Below, piece after piece: positions 16,222-25,661 of a DNA stretch of 35,925 nt. How positions within the stretch are numbered: the first letter of the stretch is position 1; each line of letters opens with the position of its first letter. The position numbers and the translations under genes are program-made. The DNA comes from Bacilli bacterium (GTDB lineage: Bacteria > Bacillota_I > Bacilli_A > Izemoplasmatales > Hujiaoplasmataceae). The notes beneath the pieces are model-generated. The model made no database searches. It saw only the letters and a program-made list of their open reading frames with translations, and was not told the DNA's origin. Location of the stretch: assembly GCA_018400565.1 (NCBI GenBank), contig JAGYMP010000243.1:1-35925 (forward strand). The letters are read 5' to 3'.

Positions 16222-18259
16222 GCATGAACACCTCCCGGAACACGACAACGATGAAATCCACGATTTGCGAAAACATCATCTGAACAAACAGGACACTGAT
16301 TGTCAGAATGATCATCAGTAACAGCGTCAACAGCAGACTCTTCAACGTGTCTTTGAACTCATAATTTTGAATCTCGGTGATTCCCGTCAACAAAAGGATA
16401 AAGGTGTATGCATAAGCCAAAAACAAAGTGAATCCCACAAAGAATGCTTCATCCAACGTGACGATATGTGTCAATAACGTTGACAACAACATACCGATGA
16501 TCAACGGAGGAAAAGCATAAGTCGTCTGTATGAAGATTTTTTTCAGACCACTCTCTCCCCGATTGATGGACGTGATCAAGTAATTGGAGAAAACAAACGC
16601 AAGAACAATTGAGAAATAGCCGAAGATAATCGCAAAGAGATTCAAATCTTCCACGGCGGTCATCTGGAACAAAAAACCTTTGAACGCGCTGTTGATCAGA
16701 AACACGGCGAAAAGCGTGAACAACATCAATAGCGCCATGGACATCGATCCTTTGCTGCCTTTTTTGATTTCATAAAAACTGTTTCCGGGATTTTTGATAA
16801 TCTTTTTCATGAAAGACAATTCCCGGAAAAACATTTTCTTTTTCGCCTGCCCTAAAACATGGCCGATGGGGGTGAAAATGTGATATTTCCGATTGATGAT
16901 CTTCAGTGCCACCACAAAGACCGCAAAACCACCCATCAAGATGAATATCATGCTGAGATGATCCTGAATCCACAAATTACGTATCTCCCAATAAGTGTCA
17001 GAATAAAATTCACGGTTTTCCGCCAATTCAAAATGAGTGGCGGCCTGATCGTAATCTTCCTGATACATATAACATTTTGCCAATTGATCATTGCCAAGCT
17101 TGGAAATCTGATTCAGCATCAGAACGTCTTCCCACTGCTCGGCGGCCTCATCGTACTGACCTTCTTCAAAAAGGTTTAACCCCCGGTAAATACCCTTGGC
17201 GTAATCCGTCGGCATGTACGAAAGAAGATAGCCCTGTTCGCTGTCCACGGTATAAATCTCTCCCCGTGAATTGACGGCGATGGATTCCAAACTGGAATAC
17301 AGTCCGATGATGTCTTCATCGCTTGTGCCGCCGAAACTGAATATGAAATCACCGTATTTCGAATAAACATCAATGTAACCTTCGGACACAGACGATGTGA
17401 AAATAATTCCGTCGCGGTTGACATAGACATCGGTCATCTGTTCTGTACGATTGTAGATGCCGGAAAAAAGATTGCTGCCGCTTGTGCTGTGTTTCTTCAG
17501 ACGGTTTTCCATGGTCTGGGAAGATGTCGTCGAATATAAAATCCCTTTTCGGTCCACGAACACATTGGAAAAGGGCGAAGGCAACTTCACACCACCCATC
17601 TCCTGTCCAAAAAGATCATAGAAAAACTTGCGAATTCTCTCCTCCGGGGAATAATAGACATCATTCGAAGCGAAATACCCCAAAAACTCCCCGGAATAAG
17701 AAAGTTGCAAGACACCGTTGGGGTCACCTTCGCCAACCACGTAGATGTTCGCATTGTCATCCACCGCGATTTTCTTGGGTTTGAACTGTGATGCCACATA
17801 TGCCCGTGATTCGGGTCTTTCTATTGTTTGGACGTGCTGACCTTCGTCATCAAAATGAAAGATTTTGTTGGCCTGCGGATCAGCAACAAAAAGGTGGTCC
17901 TCCGCATTGATCGCAATCCCCGTCGGAGTCAAAAAATCCGGATGGGTGATTTGATCGACGATGGAACCGATCGTCGGATCGTAGATGACGATGCGGGCTT
18001 TCGACGCATCGCCGCCCGCATCATAATCCACAATATAGAGTAAATCATCGGAATCGAAAAACAAGTCCTGCGGAGACAGTAAACCCAGATTGAGTTTATA
18101 TTGATCGGAGAGGTAAGCATCCTGGGTGATGATCAATTCGCCTTTGGTCGACAGGGAATATGTATGTGTCGTGTTTGACGATGCATATCCCGTGTTCATG
18201 CCTGAGAACGCGAGTGTCGCCAAAAGCAAACCCAATATCAATATCAATCCTTTTTTCAT
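16208..18259 (-). CDS. NHL-propeller / TPR / Yip1-domain membrane protein
   Basis: The 683-residue protein has a signal peptide (1-26), an extracellular beta-propeller of NHL repeats (about 55-350, with recurring PxxIAVD/N and (I/L)YxVD patterns such as TPTGIAINAEDHLFVAD), and a TPR-like helical segment (about 352-420). A membrane helix (about 436-456) leads to a cytoplasmic basic linker and a C-terminal Yip1-type domain with five hydrophobic segments (about 505-680). The same layout is found in sugar ABC gene clusters of Paenibacillus-type bacteria next to DUF5696 genes. The function is unknown; an assembly, sensing or docking role for the transporter is inferred from position. AAAGGAGG precedes the start; it lies 13 bases after a permease gene and overlaps the DUF5696-type gene. 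Confidence 0.75.
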   Translation of the reverse strand: MKKGLILILGLLLATLAFSGMNTGYASSNTTHTYSLSTKGELIITQDAYLSDQYKLNLGLLSPQDLFFDSDDLLYIVDYDAGGDASKARIVIYDPTIGSIVDQITHPDFLTPTGIAINAEDHLFVADPQANKIFHFDDEGQHVQTIERPESRAYVASQFKPKKIAVDDNANIYVVGEGDPNGVLQLSYSGEFLGYFASNDVYYSPEERIRKFFYDLFGQEMGGVKLPSPFSNVFVDRKGILYSTTSSQTMENRLKKHSTSGSNLFSGIYNRTEQMTDVYVNRDGIIFTSSVSEGYIDVYSKYGDFIFSFGGTSDEDIIGLYSSLESIAVNSRGEIYTVDSEQGYLLSYMPTDYAKGIYRGLNLFEEGQYDEAAEQWEDVLMLNQISKLGNDQLAKCYMYQEDYDQAATHFELAENREFYSDTYWEIRNLWIQDHLSMIFILMGGFAVFVVALKIINRKYHIFTPIGHVLGQAKKKMFFRELSFMKKIIKNPGNSFYEIKKGSKGSMSMALLMLFTLFAVFLINSAFKGFLFQMTAVEDLNLFAIIFGYFSIVLAFVFSNYLITSINRGESGLKKIFIQTTYAFPPLIIGMLLSTLLTHIVTLDEAFFVGFTLFLAYAYTFILLLTGITEIQNYEFKDTLKSLLLTLLLMIILTISVLFVQMMFSQIVDFIVVVFREVFMHGFS

Positions 18260-18272
18260 GGATGCCTCCTTT

Positions 18273-19145
18273 CTACTTGACTCCCGAATGACTCATGGTG
18301 TCCATCACATGATTCTGCATGATGATGAAAATGACGAGGTTCGGCACAAACATGATCAGACCGGCGGCTGCCGCCATGCCCTGACCCGCAACCGTGATTT
18401 CCAACGTTGAAGTCAATGTTGACATGTAAAACGCAAAGGTCTTCTTCAATTCGGAGTTAATGTAAAATTGTGATGTAATCAAGTTTGACCACGTCGCCTG
18501 AAATGTGAGAATCGCAACGGTCGCCAAAGCAGGTTTGGTCAACGGTACAACGATTTTACGGATGATGTAAAAATCACTGGCACCATCCACCCGGGCGGCC
18601 TCAATGATTTCATCCGGCAGTTGGTCGATGAATTGTTTCATCAAAAACAGACTGACCGGCATGGCAAGGAGCGGCAGAATATGGGCGGCCAAGGTATCGA
18701 GGATACCCATGTTTACAATGACGAGAAACGTTGGTATCGACACGGCAATCGGCACAAACATCAGTGCGGCCTGATTGATGTTGAACAAGGTTTGTCTGCC
18801 TTTGAAACGTTTTTTTGACAAAGCATAACCGGTAATCATGGTCAGTGTCAGATTGACAGATATCGCAATAACCGCAACCAAAACGGAGTTGAAGAGATAC
18901 ACAGTCAACGGAATCCCTGTTTCGCCGGCCGTCATGATCAACATATTAAAATTCCGTAATGACGGCTTTTGCACGAAAAACCGCGGCGGAAACAGCATCA
19001 ATTCGTCCAAAGGCTTGAGCGCCTGTGAAAAAATGTAAAAAATCGGCAGTAACATCACAGCCGCGATTGGGACCAAAATCAGATAAAATTTGATCTGTGA
19101 GCGATGGAATTTTTTAGGATTGATATGTGTACCCTTCAGACTCAT
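18273..19145 (-). CDS. Carbohydrate ABC transporter permease, MalG/LacG type
   Basis: The 290-residue protein has six membrane segments and the EAA loop EAARVDGASDFYIIRKIVVP, the signature of the MalG half of sugar importers. GGGAGG precedes the start. It follows the MalF-type partner by 13 bases and precedes the NHL/Yip1 gene by 13 bases. Because the 989-residue binding protein is encoded directly before this pair, that protein is the natural partner. Confidence 0.93.
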   Translation of the reverse strand: MSLKGTHINPKKFHRSQIKFYLILVPIAAVMLLPIFYIFSQALKPLDELMLFPPRFFVQKPSLRNFNMLIMTAGETGIPLTVYLFNSVLVAVIAISVNLTLTMITGYALSKKRFKGRQTLFNINQAALMFVPIAVSIPTFLVIVNMGILDTLAAHILPLLAMPVSLFLMKQFIDQLPDEIIEAARVDGASDFYIIRKIVVPLTKPALATVAILTFQATWSNLITSQFYINSELKKTFAFYMSTLTSTLEITVAGQGMAAAAGLIMFVPNLVIFIIMQNHVMDTMSHSGVK

Positions 19146-19158
19146 AGTTGTCCTCCCA

Positions 19159-20076
19159 TCAATCGCTGCCGAACAAAATCTTGCTCACCCGCGTAAATGC
19201 AAACACTATCAGGAACAGAACCACGGAAAGCGCCGATGCATAGCCCATTTCATATCGCAGGAATCCAAAGTCCGCAATATGATTCACGATCAACGATCCG
19301 GAGTATTGCGGCGTTGGGTTGATTCCGGAAAGAAGCACACCGATTTCACCCATGTTGAAAGCATTGACAATCGCCATTACCGCTCCGAACAGCATCTGTG
19401 GTTTCATGGCGGGAATGGTTATGTAAAAGATCTCCTGAAACCTGTTCTTCATCCCGTCGATGCGTGCGGCTTCATAAAGCTCGGGGTTGATGTTCAGAAT
19501 ACCGGCAAGCATTGCCAAAAAACCAATTCCCATACTGCTCCACAATGACACGATGATCATGATGTTCAACAAATAATCGGGGGATTGCAAAAATTGAATC
19601 GGCTGTTCAATGAAATCATAATGTAACAAGAACGCATTAAAATAACCTGTCTCACTACCATTGAAAAGGGAACGCCACAAAATGGTCACCAAAATGGCGC
19701 CGACCATCGATGGTGTGTAAAGCAACAGTGACAGATATTTTCTGGGACCTCTCTGCAACTGCGCGAGCATCCAGGCCATCAAAAAAGACAGAGCAAAACC
19801 CCCGGGACCGACAATAAAAGCATATTTCAATGTGTTCGGGATGATGTTTCTCACAAACGGCTCATCACCGGTCAACATGTAAACATAATTGTCAAAACCT
19901 GCGAATTCCGGCGGGTTGATTGTGTCAAAATATGTGAAAGACAAGGAAAATGCAATCAATATCGGAACAATGATAAATCCGAGGAAAATGAGAACATAAG
20001 GCAATACAAGCATGACCGATGACAAAATGTTTTTTTGCTTCTTGGTCACGGGGAAAAGAAAATCATGCTTCATCAT
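19159..20076 (-). CDS. Carbohydrate ABC transporter permease, MalF/LacF type
   Basis: The 305-residue protein has six membrane segments and the EAA loop [20 protein letters not shown]. Its start overlaps the end of the 989-residue binding-protein gene by 14 bases, with GGGGAGGG as ribosome binding site inside that gene, so the two are translationally linked. With the 290-residue partner it forms one of two permease pairs in the operon. Confidence 0.93.
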   Translation of the reverse strand: MMKHDFLFPVTKKQKNILSSVMLVLPYVLIFLGFIIVPILIAFSLSFTYFDTINPPEFAGFDNYVYMLTGDEPFVRNIIPNTLKYAFIVGPGGFALSFLMAWMLAQLQRGPRKYLSLLLYTPSMVGAILVTILWRSLFNGSETGYFNAFLLHYDFIEQPIQFLQSPDYLLNIMIIVSLWSSMGIGFLAMLAGILNINPELYEAARIDGMKNRFQEIFYITIPAMKPQMLFGAVMAIVNAFNMGEIGVLLSGINPTPQYSGSLIVNHIADFGFLRYEMGYASALSVVLFLIVFAFTRVSKILFGSD

Positions 20077-23032
20077 CTTCGCCCTCCCCTGCTTCTAGTT
20101 GCTGTCGGATCCATTCCAGATCGGCGATGCGATAGGGTTTAATCATGATGCCATTTTCCAAATATCCAAACTCAATCATCTTCCGTTCGATTTCACGGTT
20201 CATGTCTGTGACAACATCATCAATCGCCACACGTGCCGACTGGTTTTCGAACACCATTTTGTTCCAAATATCGGATATGCCGCGCTCCACAAGATATTGT
20301 CCGGGTGTGCGCGGGACATCACGGATCCAATGGATCTGGCTCATGATGACCGCTTTGTCGTCAGCCGGTATCGCCAACTCCTCAATGGCATTATAATTTG
20401 CTGAAAGCCACAAGAATGTCGGTCCATACGTTGATTGCATGTTTCTCGCAAACTCAATTTGGGTGTCTGTTGAAAGCCACCATTTGAAAAAAGTCCATAC
20501 ATCATCAATGTGCTTGGAATCATTGAATATGATGCCGCCCATGCCATTTCCGACATACCACCGGTTCATGTCGCCGGTATCCGAATCTACATAGGCAGGC
20601 GTCGGAGCCAATTCCCATTTGCCTTCGATTTCAGGTGCGGAATTGGATATGGTCACATAATCGTTGAAATTGATGATTCCGATCGGCAGGGAATTATAGC
20701 GGAATTCGTTATAAAAGGACGGAACCTGTTCGGGAACGGAATAAGTCGTGAAAAGATCGCCTAAGAACTGCAAAGCTTCCACGGACGCCCGATCATCCAA
20801 ACTGACATTCAAACCATTCTCCGTATAAATCTGACCACCATATTGGTAGATCAGCGGCACGGTCTGATAAAACCATTTAGTGCTCGGTCCTCCCGCCGTC
20901 GGATAATAGAAATTCATGTCATAGCGTTGCAACTGAGGCAAAAGACCCAAAACATCCTGCCAAGTGTCGGGGACGGACAAATCCAGTGACGAGAAGATAT
21001 CCTCCCGATAGATGATCGCATTGAAATTCAATGTTTCCGGCATGGCATAAACACCTTCATTGAAGGTGTACGGAACCATGGCACCCGGTACAAATTTATC
21101 GCCCGCATACGTCCAGAAATCATCAAACTGCGTGAGGTCATACAAAGCCCCACGGATCGCTAGATTATAAGGGACATACGAAGGGAGGCCGAAGGCCGCA
21201 TCGGGGGTCACGTCGCCCGCACTGGCCAACACGAGTTTGTCAACATTCGGCATGACCGAAAAATCAACACGTATGCCGGTTTGCGGGGTAAAGAGCGAAT
21301 CAGAGATTTTCTGCATCGCATCCACATGTGTCGTCGAACGTCCGACCCATATCTGTAAGGCTTCTGAATTTTCGTCATATTCATAATACTTGTCGGCGGA
21401 AAGCGATACGACAAATTCCTCAAACACAACACCGATACGTTTGAAAATGGACACATTTTTCGGTGTCACACGCCCGTTCGCCAGATGGATTTGATTCAAC
21501 GACATATTTTGCTCTTCCATGAAACCGATGGTATCGCCCAAATATTGGTTGACTGAACTCGATCCGCTGTAAAGCTGATCAACATATAAAGGTAATTCAT
21601 CGGGTTTTTCACTAATGTCATCAATCGCTTCAACGGCCAAGTTCAAAAACGATAGCTTACTCGATAAATCTTGTTTCTCGGAATATTGTGACAATTGCAG
21701 GATGTTGTATTTCAGAATCGTCTCATAAGCCTGCAAATAATCGACGGTTTCCGGAAAAACTTTCGTGAACTCCCATGTCCGATCCTCGACAATCACATTT
21801 CCGGTGACCTTTCGAATATCAAGCGCAAACGCATTGATATGATTGATGATGACCTGCATGTCATTGATGCGTTCAGATAATCTTGCGGTGTCCGCAGTCA
21901 GGGATATCACATGGCGCCCTTCATCCAGAAAAAAGGAAAACGTATCGTCCTTGTCCGACAAGGTCGTCATTTCCCATGATTTGTCCGTGGCTTCGATCAT
22001 GATGGATTTCGCTTCCTCAAAGGGCACTTGCCCATCAATCCTTACGGTGCGAAAAACATTGAAGTCAGCAGAATCAGTTGCGTAATACAACGATAATTCA
22101 TAGAGACCGGACACCGGAACATCAACTTCGTAAAAGAGGGTCTGACCGGGTTCTTCCCAAGCTTCAACAACATTGATTTTTTTATGGCGGGCATCAAACG
22201 GTGCTACCGAAGGGGTTTGGCGATTGTCCACCCGAATAAACGCCGAATCCTTCATCATGTAATCGGTCGCCTGCAAGACAATCTCTTGTTCGGGTTTCGC
22301 ATCATCACTGTGCATCGCGAGATATTGATTATAATCGGGCGTGGGTTGCGGGGCTTTGACGCTTAATTGTCCCAGAATCAAAACCTCGGGTGACGGGTTG
22401 CTCACTTCAATCGTGTTGATGCCGGACTCAAGGTAAAAATACAATCCATCCTCGGACACATATCGGTTATCATTGAGCGTCACCGAATGCCAGCCGATCC
22501 TAACTTGCTGCGAGGGGCTTAATTCATCCCCGTACCGATCGATTTCGTAATTTTTTGTTTCGTCCTGCCATATGATCGGCAACGTCAACATTTCTGCCTC
22601 TTCAAACGGGATCTCCCCGTTGATCTTGACATTCACCAAATAGTTATTCAGGGTGTCCCCGTTCAAAAAGTAATCCATGGCAATCTTATAATAGCCTTCA
22701 TGCTCCACGACGACATCATAAATCGCCTGTTGTCCTTCTTTCACAAGAACGGCTTGTCGGTCGCCATCCGAGTGTTGGTCACTTATGTTACCTTGAGAAA
22801 GGGAAACATCACCGTCATTGAGTGTGTAATCAATGTCCGCGTAATCCACATAGTCAACATAGGGATTCTCCCCCAGATCATCCACCAAATACTGATATGC
22901 GTCGCGATAGGACTCCGTATCGACCTCCGATTCATATTGATCGAGCCGGCTTCTGTCAAAACCAATGATCAGCATCGCAACGATGCCGATGATCACGGCG
23001 AAAAATACTGTTTTTAAAATTCTTTTTTTCAT
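20063..23032 (-). CDS. Giant membrane-anchored extracellular solute-binding protein with N-terminal beta modules
   Basis: The 989-residue protein has an uncleaved-looking N-terminal membrane helix (about 8-25) and no lipobox. Two beta-rich modules follow (about 36-228 and 245-405); both contain a (Y)xDVxVxxxGxYxxxxxY pattern and a related (V)xI(N/D)GxxPFEEA step, so they are duplicated and look like galactose-binding-type carbohydrate modules. A helical section (about 415-545) connects to a family 1 solute-binding domain (about 557-965) beginning with [12 protein letters not shown]. Typical sugar-binding proteins have only about 400-450 residues, so this is a composite. It probably captures glucan chains and feeds the two permeases encoded next to it. 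It follows the other binding-protein gene by 34 bases, with GGGGGGAAC upstream of the start. Confidence 0.83.
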   Translation of the reverse strand: MKKRILKTVFFAVIIGIVAMLIIGFDRSRLDQYESEVDTESYRDAYQYLVDDLGENPYVDYVDYADIDYTLNDGDVSLSQGNISDQHSDGDRQAVLVKEGQQAIYDVVVEHEGYYKIAMDYFLNGDTLNNYLVNVKINGEIPFEEAEMLTLPIIWQDETKNYEIDRYGDELSPSQQVRIGWHSVTLNDNRYVSEDGLYFYLESGINTIEVSNPSPEVLILGQLSVKAPQPTPDYNQYLAMHSDDAKPEQEIVLQATDYMMKDSAFIRVDNRQTPSVAPFDARHKKINVVEAWEEPGQTLFYEVDVPVSGLYELSLYYATDSADFNVFRTVRIDGQVPFEEAKSIMIEATDKSWEMTTLSDKDDTFSFFLDEGRHVISLTADTARLSERINDMQVIINHINAFALDIRKVTGNVIVEDRTWEFTKVFPETVDYLQAYETILKYNILQLSQYSEKQDLSSKLSFLNLAVEAIDDISEKPDELPLYVDQLYSGSSSVNQYLGDTIGFMEEQNMSLNQIHLANGRVTPKNVSIFKRIGVVFEEFVVSLSADKYYEYDENSEALQIWVGRSTTHVDAMQKISDSLFTPQTGIRVDFSVMPNVDKLVLASAGDVTPDAAFGLPSYVPYNLAIRGALYDLTQFDDFWTYAGDKFVPGAMVPYTFNEGVYAMPETLNFNAIIYREDIFSSLDLSVPDTWQDVLGLLPQLQRYDMNFYYPTAGGPSTKWFYQTVPLIYQYGGQIYTENGLNVSLDDRASVEALQFLGDLFTTYSVPEQVPSFYNEFRYNSLPIGIINFNDYVTISNSAPEIEGKWELAPTPAYVDSDTGDMNRWYVGNGMGGIIFNDSKHIDDVWTFFKWWLSTDTQIEFARNMQSTYGPTFLWLSANYNAIEELAIPADDKAVIMSQIHWIRDVPRTPGQYLVERGISDIWNKMVFENQSARVAIDDVVTDMNREIERKMIEFGYLENGIMIKPYRIADLEWIRQQLEAGEGEDDEA

Positions 23033-23066
23033 GATGTTCCCCCCATAAACCCAAGGATTGTTCTAG

Positions 23067-24653
23067 TCAGTCGCCGAATCGCTCATCGCCTTCGGCATAA
23101 CCATAATGGGTGATCAGAGAATCTTCGACTTCCTGCCAGGCCATATCAAGCCGGTCATTGAAAAGGTCGGTCCAGGGATCCAACTTGGAATAAAAAGTGT
23201 CAAGCCATGCGGGATCCTCGATGGTAATGTCACCGATTTCATAGAAATACCAAAATTCCTCAAAGATCATCTCACGTGTTTCCGTGGTTTCATCGGTATA
23301 AAACCAGGGATAGATTTTATCACTGATGGCTTTGACGTCACCGGAGCGGATGATGTCCAACATCGCTTCGAAACCGGGTTTGTCCTCATAATAACTGTTG
23401 CTTCCGATCTGATACCAATAATCCATCTGTTCATCAAAAAGTTCTCCAGTGGTCACCGGCAGACTCGCATCTGCCGCGCCGGTCACGACATTGACTTGAC
23501 CTTCGGTTGATGTTTCACCGTATTCCTGGGTTGCACGCGCTTCCCGGGCTCTTGAATCAGCGATCATGAAGATGGCAAACTCATAGGCCACGTCCATTTT
23601 CTCTTTTTCCTCGACGCTGCATTCGGGGTCGCCGTCGTCGTTGCAGTAATTATACACACCCAGGGGATCGGTGACCGTTGAGATCGTTGTTTCCCTTTCA
23701 TTGTAACCCGGGAACGGATACACATCAAAACCATCCGGTCCGGGCATGCTGCTGTTATGTTGCGCGAATGTATCCAAATACCAAGGATCTTCGGGGTACA
23801 CGGTCACAACTCCGTCTGAGAATGCATCAGGGGCCCAGGTCACATGTTCGTCTTGATAATCTTCTTCGTGGGCATAGAATTGATAGTCATTCCATTCTTT
23901 CATGCCGTCCGCGAAGAATTGTCGGACCTCTTCCGTGTCCAAATCCACATAACTATTGTCATAAAGATCGTCATAGATGAACATTTGTTTTGCCCAAGTG
24001 CTAGGTAATGCCCCCAACCCGCTGTAACCATCGGCCTGCCCTTCGCCGTTCATGACGAGGTCGCTGAAATCATCGAAATCCCAACTGGGTTGAACTTCCG
24101 GTAAGAATTCATCCTGAATAATGTTCTGGTTGATATACATACCATGCGGGATGAAGTAGCCGGGCAATGCGGCCTGCATGCCAAAGTAGTTGGCCTGCTC
24201 CATCAATCCCGGGTTCAGCTGTTGGTATAACTCATCATCCTCATAAACGGATAAATCAGCCAAAACACCTTGTTTCAACAGTTGAACGGTGTCAATGATT
24301 GAAAACACAGAAGGATAACTCCCGTATTTATCTTTATAATTGCTTAATTCCTGATCCCAGAAAACGCCGCCGTCATCCGGCCCCGCTTCCTTTCCGAGAT
24401 AATTAATCTTGACGTTCGGATAAATCTCGTTGAAAGCTTTGGCAGTCGCATAAATCGATGCCACTTTTTTGTTGGTCAAATCTTCTGCAGTGAAGTTTTG
24501 ATGTCCGATATCTTTATAATGGATGCCATTGCCTGCCCACGTCATCAATGATATTTCGGCAGTCACATCGGTATCCAATCCGTCATTCCCTCCACAGGCA
24601 GTGATGACGAACGCAAATATCATCATCATCAAAACAATGATCATTCGTTTCAT
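23067..24653 (-). CDS. Extracellular solute-binding lipoprotein (family 1)
   Basis: The 528-residue protein has a lipoprotein signal ending VITAC (Cys20) followed by GGN. The mature part begins with ISLMTWAGNG, and continues through IYATAKAFNEIYPNVKINYLG, the usual N-lobe start of sugar-binding proteins. The length is at the upper end for the family. It is rich in Trp and Tyr, as expected for an oligosaccharide binder. It is the first gene of the 12-gene run; GGAGG lies 10 bases upstream. A terminator hairpin separates it from the CBM lipoprotein gene before it and I found no clear promoter in the 133-base gap, so it may depend on partial read-through or on a non-consensus promoter. It may serve the second permease pair (11855-13808), but this is a guess. 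Confidence 0.9.
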   Translation of the reverse strand: MKRMIIVLMMMIFAFVITACGGNDGLDTDVTAEISLMTWAGNGIHYKDIGHQNFTAEDLTNKKVASIYATAKAFNEIYPNVKINYLGKEAGPDDGGVFWDQELSNYKDKYGSYPSVFSIIDTVQLLKQGVLADLSVYEDDELYQQLNPGLMEQANYFGMQAALPGYFIPHGMYINQNIIQDEFLPEVQPSWDFDDFSDLVMNGEGQADGYSGLGALPSTWAKQMFIYDDLYDNSYVDLDTEEVRQFFADGMKEWNDYQFYAHEEDYQDEHVTWAPDAFSDGVVTVYPEDPWYLDTFAQHNSSMPGPDGFDVYPFPGYNERETTISTVTDPLGVYNYCNDDGDPECSVEEKEKMDVAYEFAIFMIADSRAREARATQEYGETSTEGQVNVVTGAADASLPVTTGELFDEQMDYWYQIGSNSYYEDKPGFEAMLDIIRSGDVKAISDKIYPWFYTDETTETREMIFEEFWYFYEIGDITIEDPAWLDTFYSKLDPWTDLFNDRLDMAWQEVEDSLITHYGYAEGDERFGD

Positions 24654-24723
24654 AACAATCTGTCCTCCTATTCGTTCATCGACAAATCAAACGTGAGACA
24701 TCATATTTTCAGTCCGTCGACAA

Positions 24724-24764
24724 AAATGAAAAACCAAAGGGACAAGCACCTAGGTACTTGTCCC
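24724..24764 (-). terminator. Hairpin terminator between the CBM lipoprotein gene and the transport operon
   Basis: GGGACAAG and CTTGTCCC (24739-24746 and 24757-24764) pair around the self-complementary ACCTAGGT. On the minus strand it is followed by TTTGGTTTTTCATTTTTG. The tract is interrupted, so termination may be incomplete. Confidence 0.75.
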
Positions 24765-24786
24765 GGATGAATCGTAACAATGATAC

Positions 24787-25620
24787 CTATTCAATCAATT
24801 CTTGGACGACAACGTTATCAATATAAACGGTCGTTACGGTTTCATCGCCTTCAATTGATCCCAGTTCAAATGTAACAACACCATCTGTCGTGTCTGCTTC
24901 CGACACAGTGAATGTGTAAGTGTAAGTCTGCATATCTGTTGTCAATTCGAATACTTCGTAATCATCGCCATAAATCGTAAACCAAGGTGCCGTATCGAGT
25001 AAGACACCGACTTGGGAGGCCATGCTTCTGGCTTCGTCGGCGCGTGCATCAAAGGAGACTTGATAGGTTTTACCGTTCTCATAAGTCAATCCGCCTTGAT
25101 GCATACGTGGTGAAGCAGGTCCCCAGGAAACTGCGGTCATCTCAATGACCATTTCGCCGTTTTCGGCAGTGACATTTGCAGCGCCGCCTTCAAATTCACC
25201 TTTTTCCCAACCAGTCAATTCGTTCGTCTCAAAATCACCGTTGTCAATCATGTTATCACCGGCAACCGGTTCTCCTTTTTCGATCGTAACGGTGGAAATC
25301 TTCATTGCGCTCAAATCGTTGCTGTTGGTGACCGTGTATGTCAGTGTGCATTCGATGCCTCCGACAGTCACGACACCGTCTTCGAGGTTAAGGCAATCAG
25401 TGCCGTCAACTTCGATCTGGTCGGTGATGTCCCCGTCGATTTCATCCGTCGCAGTGACACCTTCCAACGGGTCGAACTCATCCCCGGCGGTCAATGTCAC
25501 AAAGGATTCGATTCCCGACAATGTCGGAACGGTCGGTTCGACGGTTGTGGTCGTTTCACCGCATGCCGCCAAGAACACGACAAACAATAACGATAACAAT
25601 AAACCCGTAATCTTTTTCAT
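24787..25620 (-). CDS. Lipoprotein with Ig-like domain and CBM4/9-like carbohydrate-binding module
   Basis: The 277-residue protein has a lipobox (LAAC, Cys20), a short Thr-rich stretch, a DUF5011-like Ig domain (about 33-118) and a CBM_4_9-type module (about 122-275). The module starts with NMIDNGDFET, has GWEKG, YENGKTYQVSFDARA and the C-terminal strand VYIDNVVVQE, all typical of that fold. There is no catalytic domain. It should bind glucan on the cell surface next to the GH16 enzyme encoded 41 bases upstream, with which it is co-transcribed. The start has TTGGAGG upstream. Its module is close to those in the 794-residue protein (28516-30900). CBM4 members include laminarin binders, but the ligand here is inferred. 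Confidence 0.85.
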   Translation of the reverse strand: MKKITGLLLSLLFVVFLAACGETTTTVEPTVPTLSGIESFVTLTAGDEFDPLEGVTATDEIDGDITDQIEVDGTDCLNLEDGVVTVGGIECTLTYTVTNSNDLSAMKISTVTIEKGEPVAGDNMIDNGDFETNELTGWEKGEFEGGAANVTAENGEMVIEMTAVSWGPASPRMHQGGLTYENGKTYQVSFDARADEARSMASQVGVLLDTAPWFTIYGDDYEVFELTTDMQTYTYTFTVSEADTTDGVVTFELGSIEGDETVTTVYIDNVVVQELIE

Positions 25621-25661
25621 TTTAAAATTCCTCCAAAATATATTTTTTTGTTTCTTATGCG

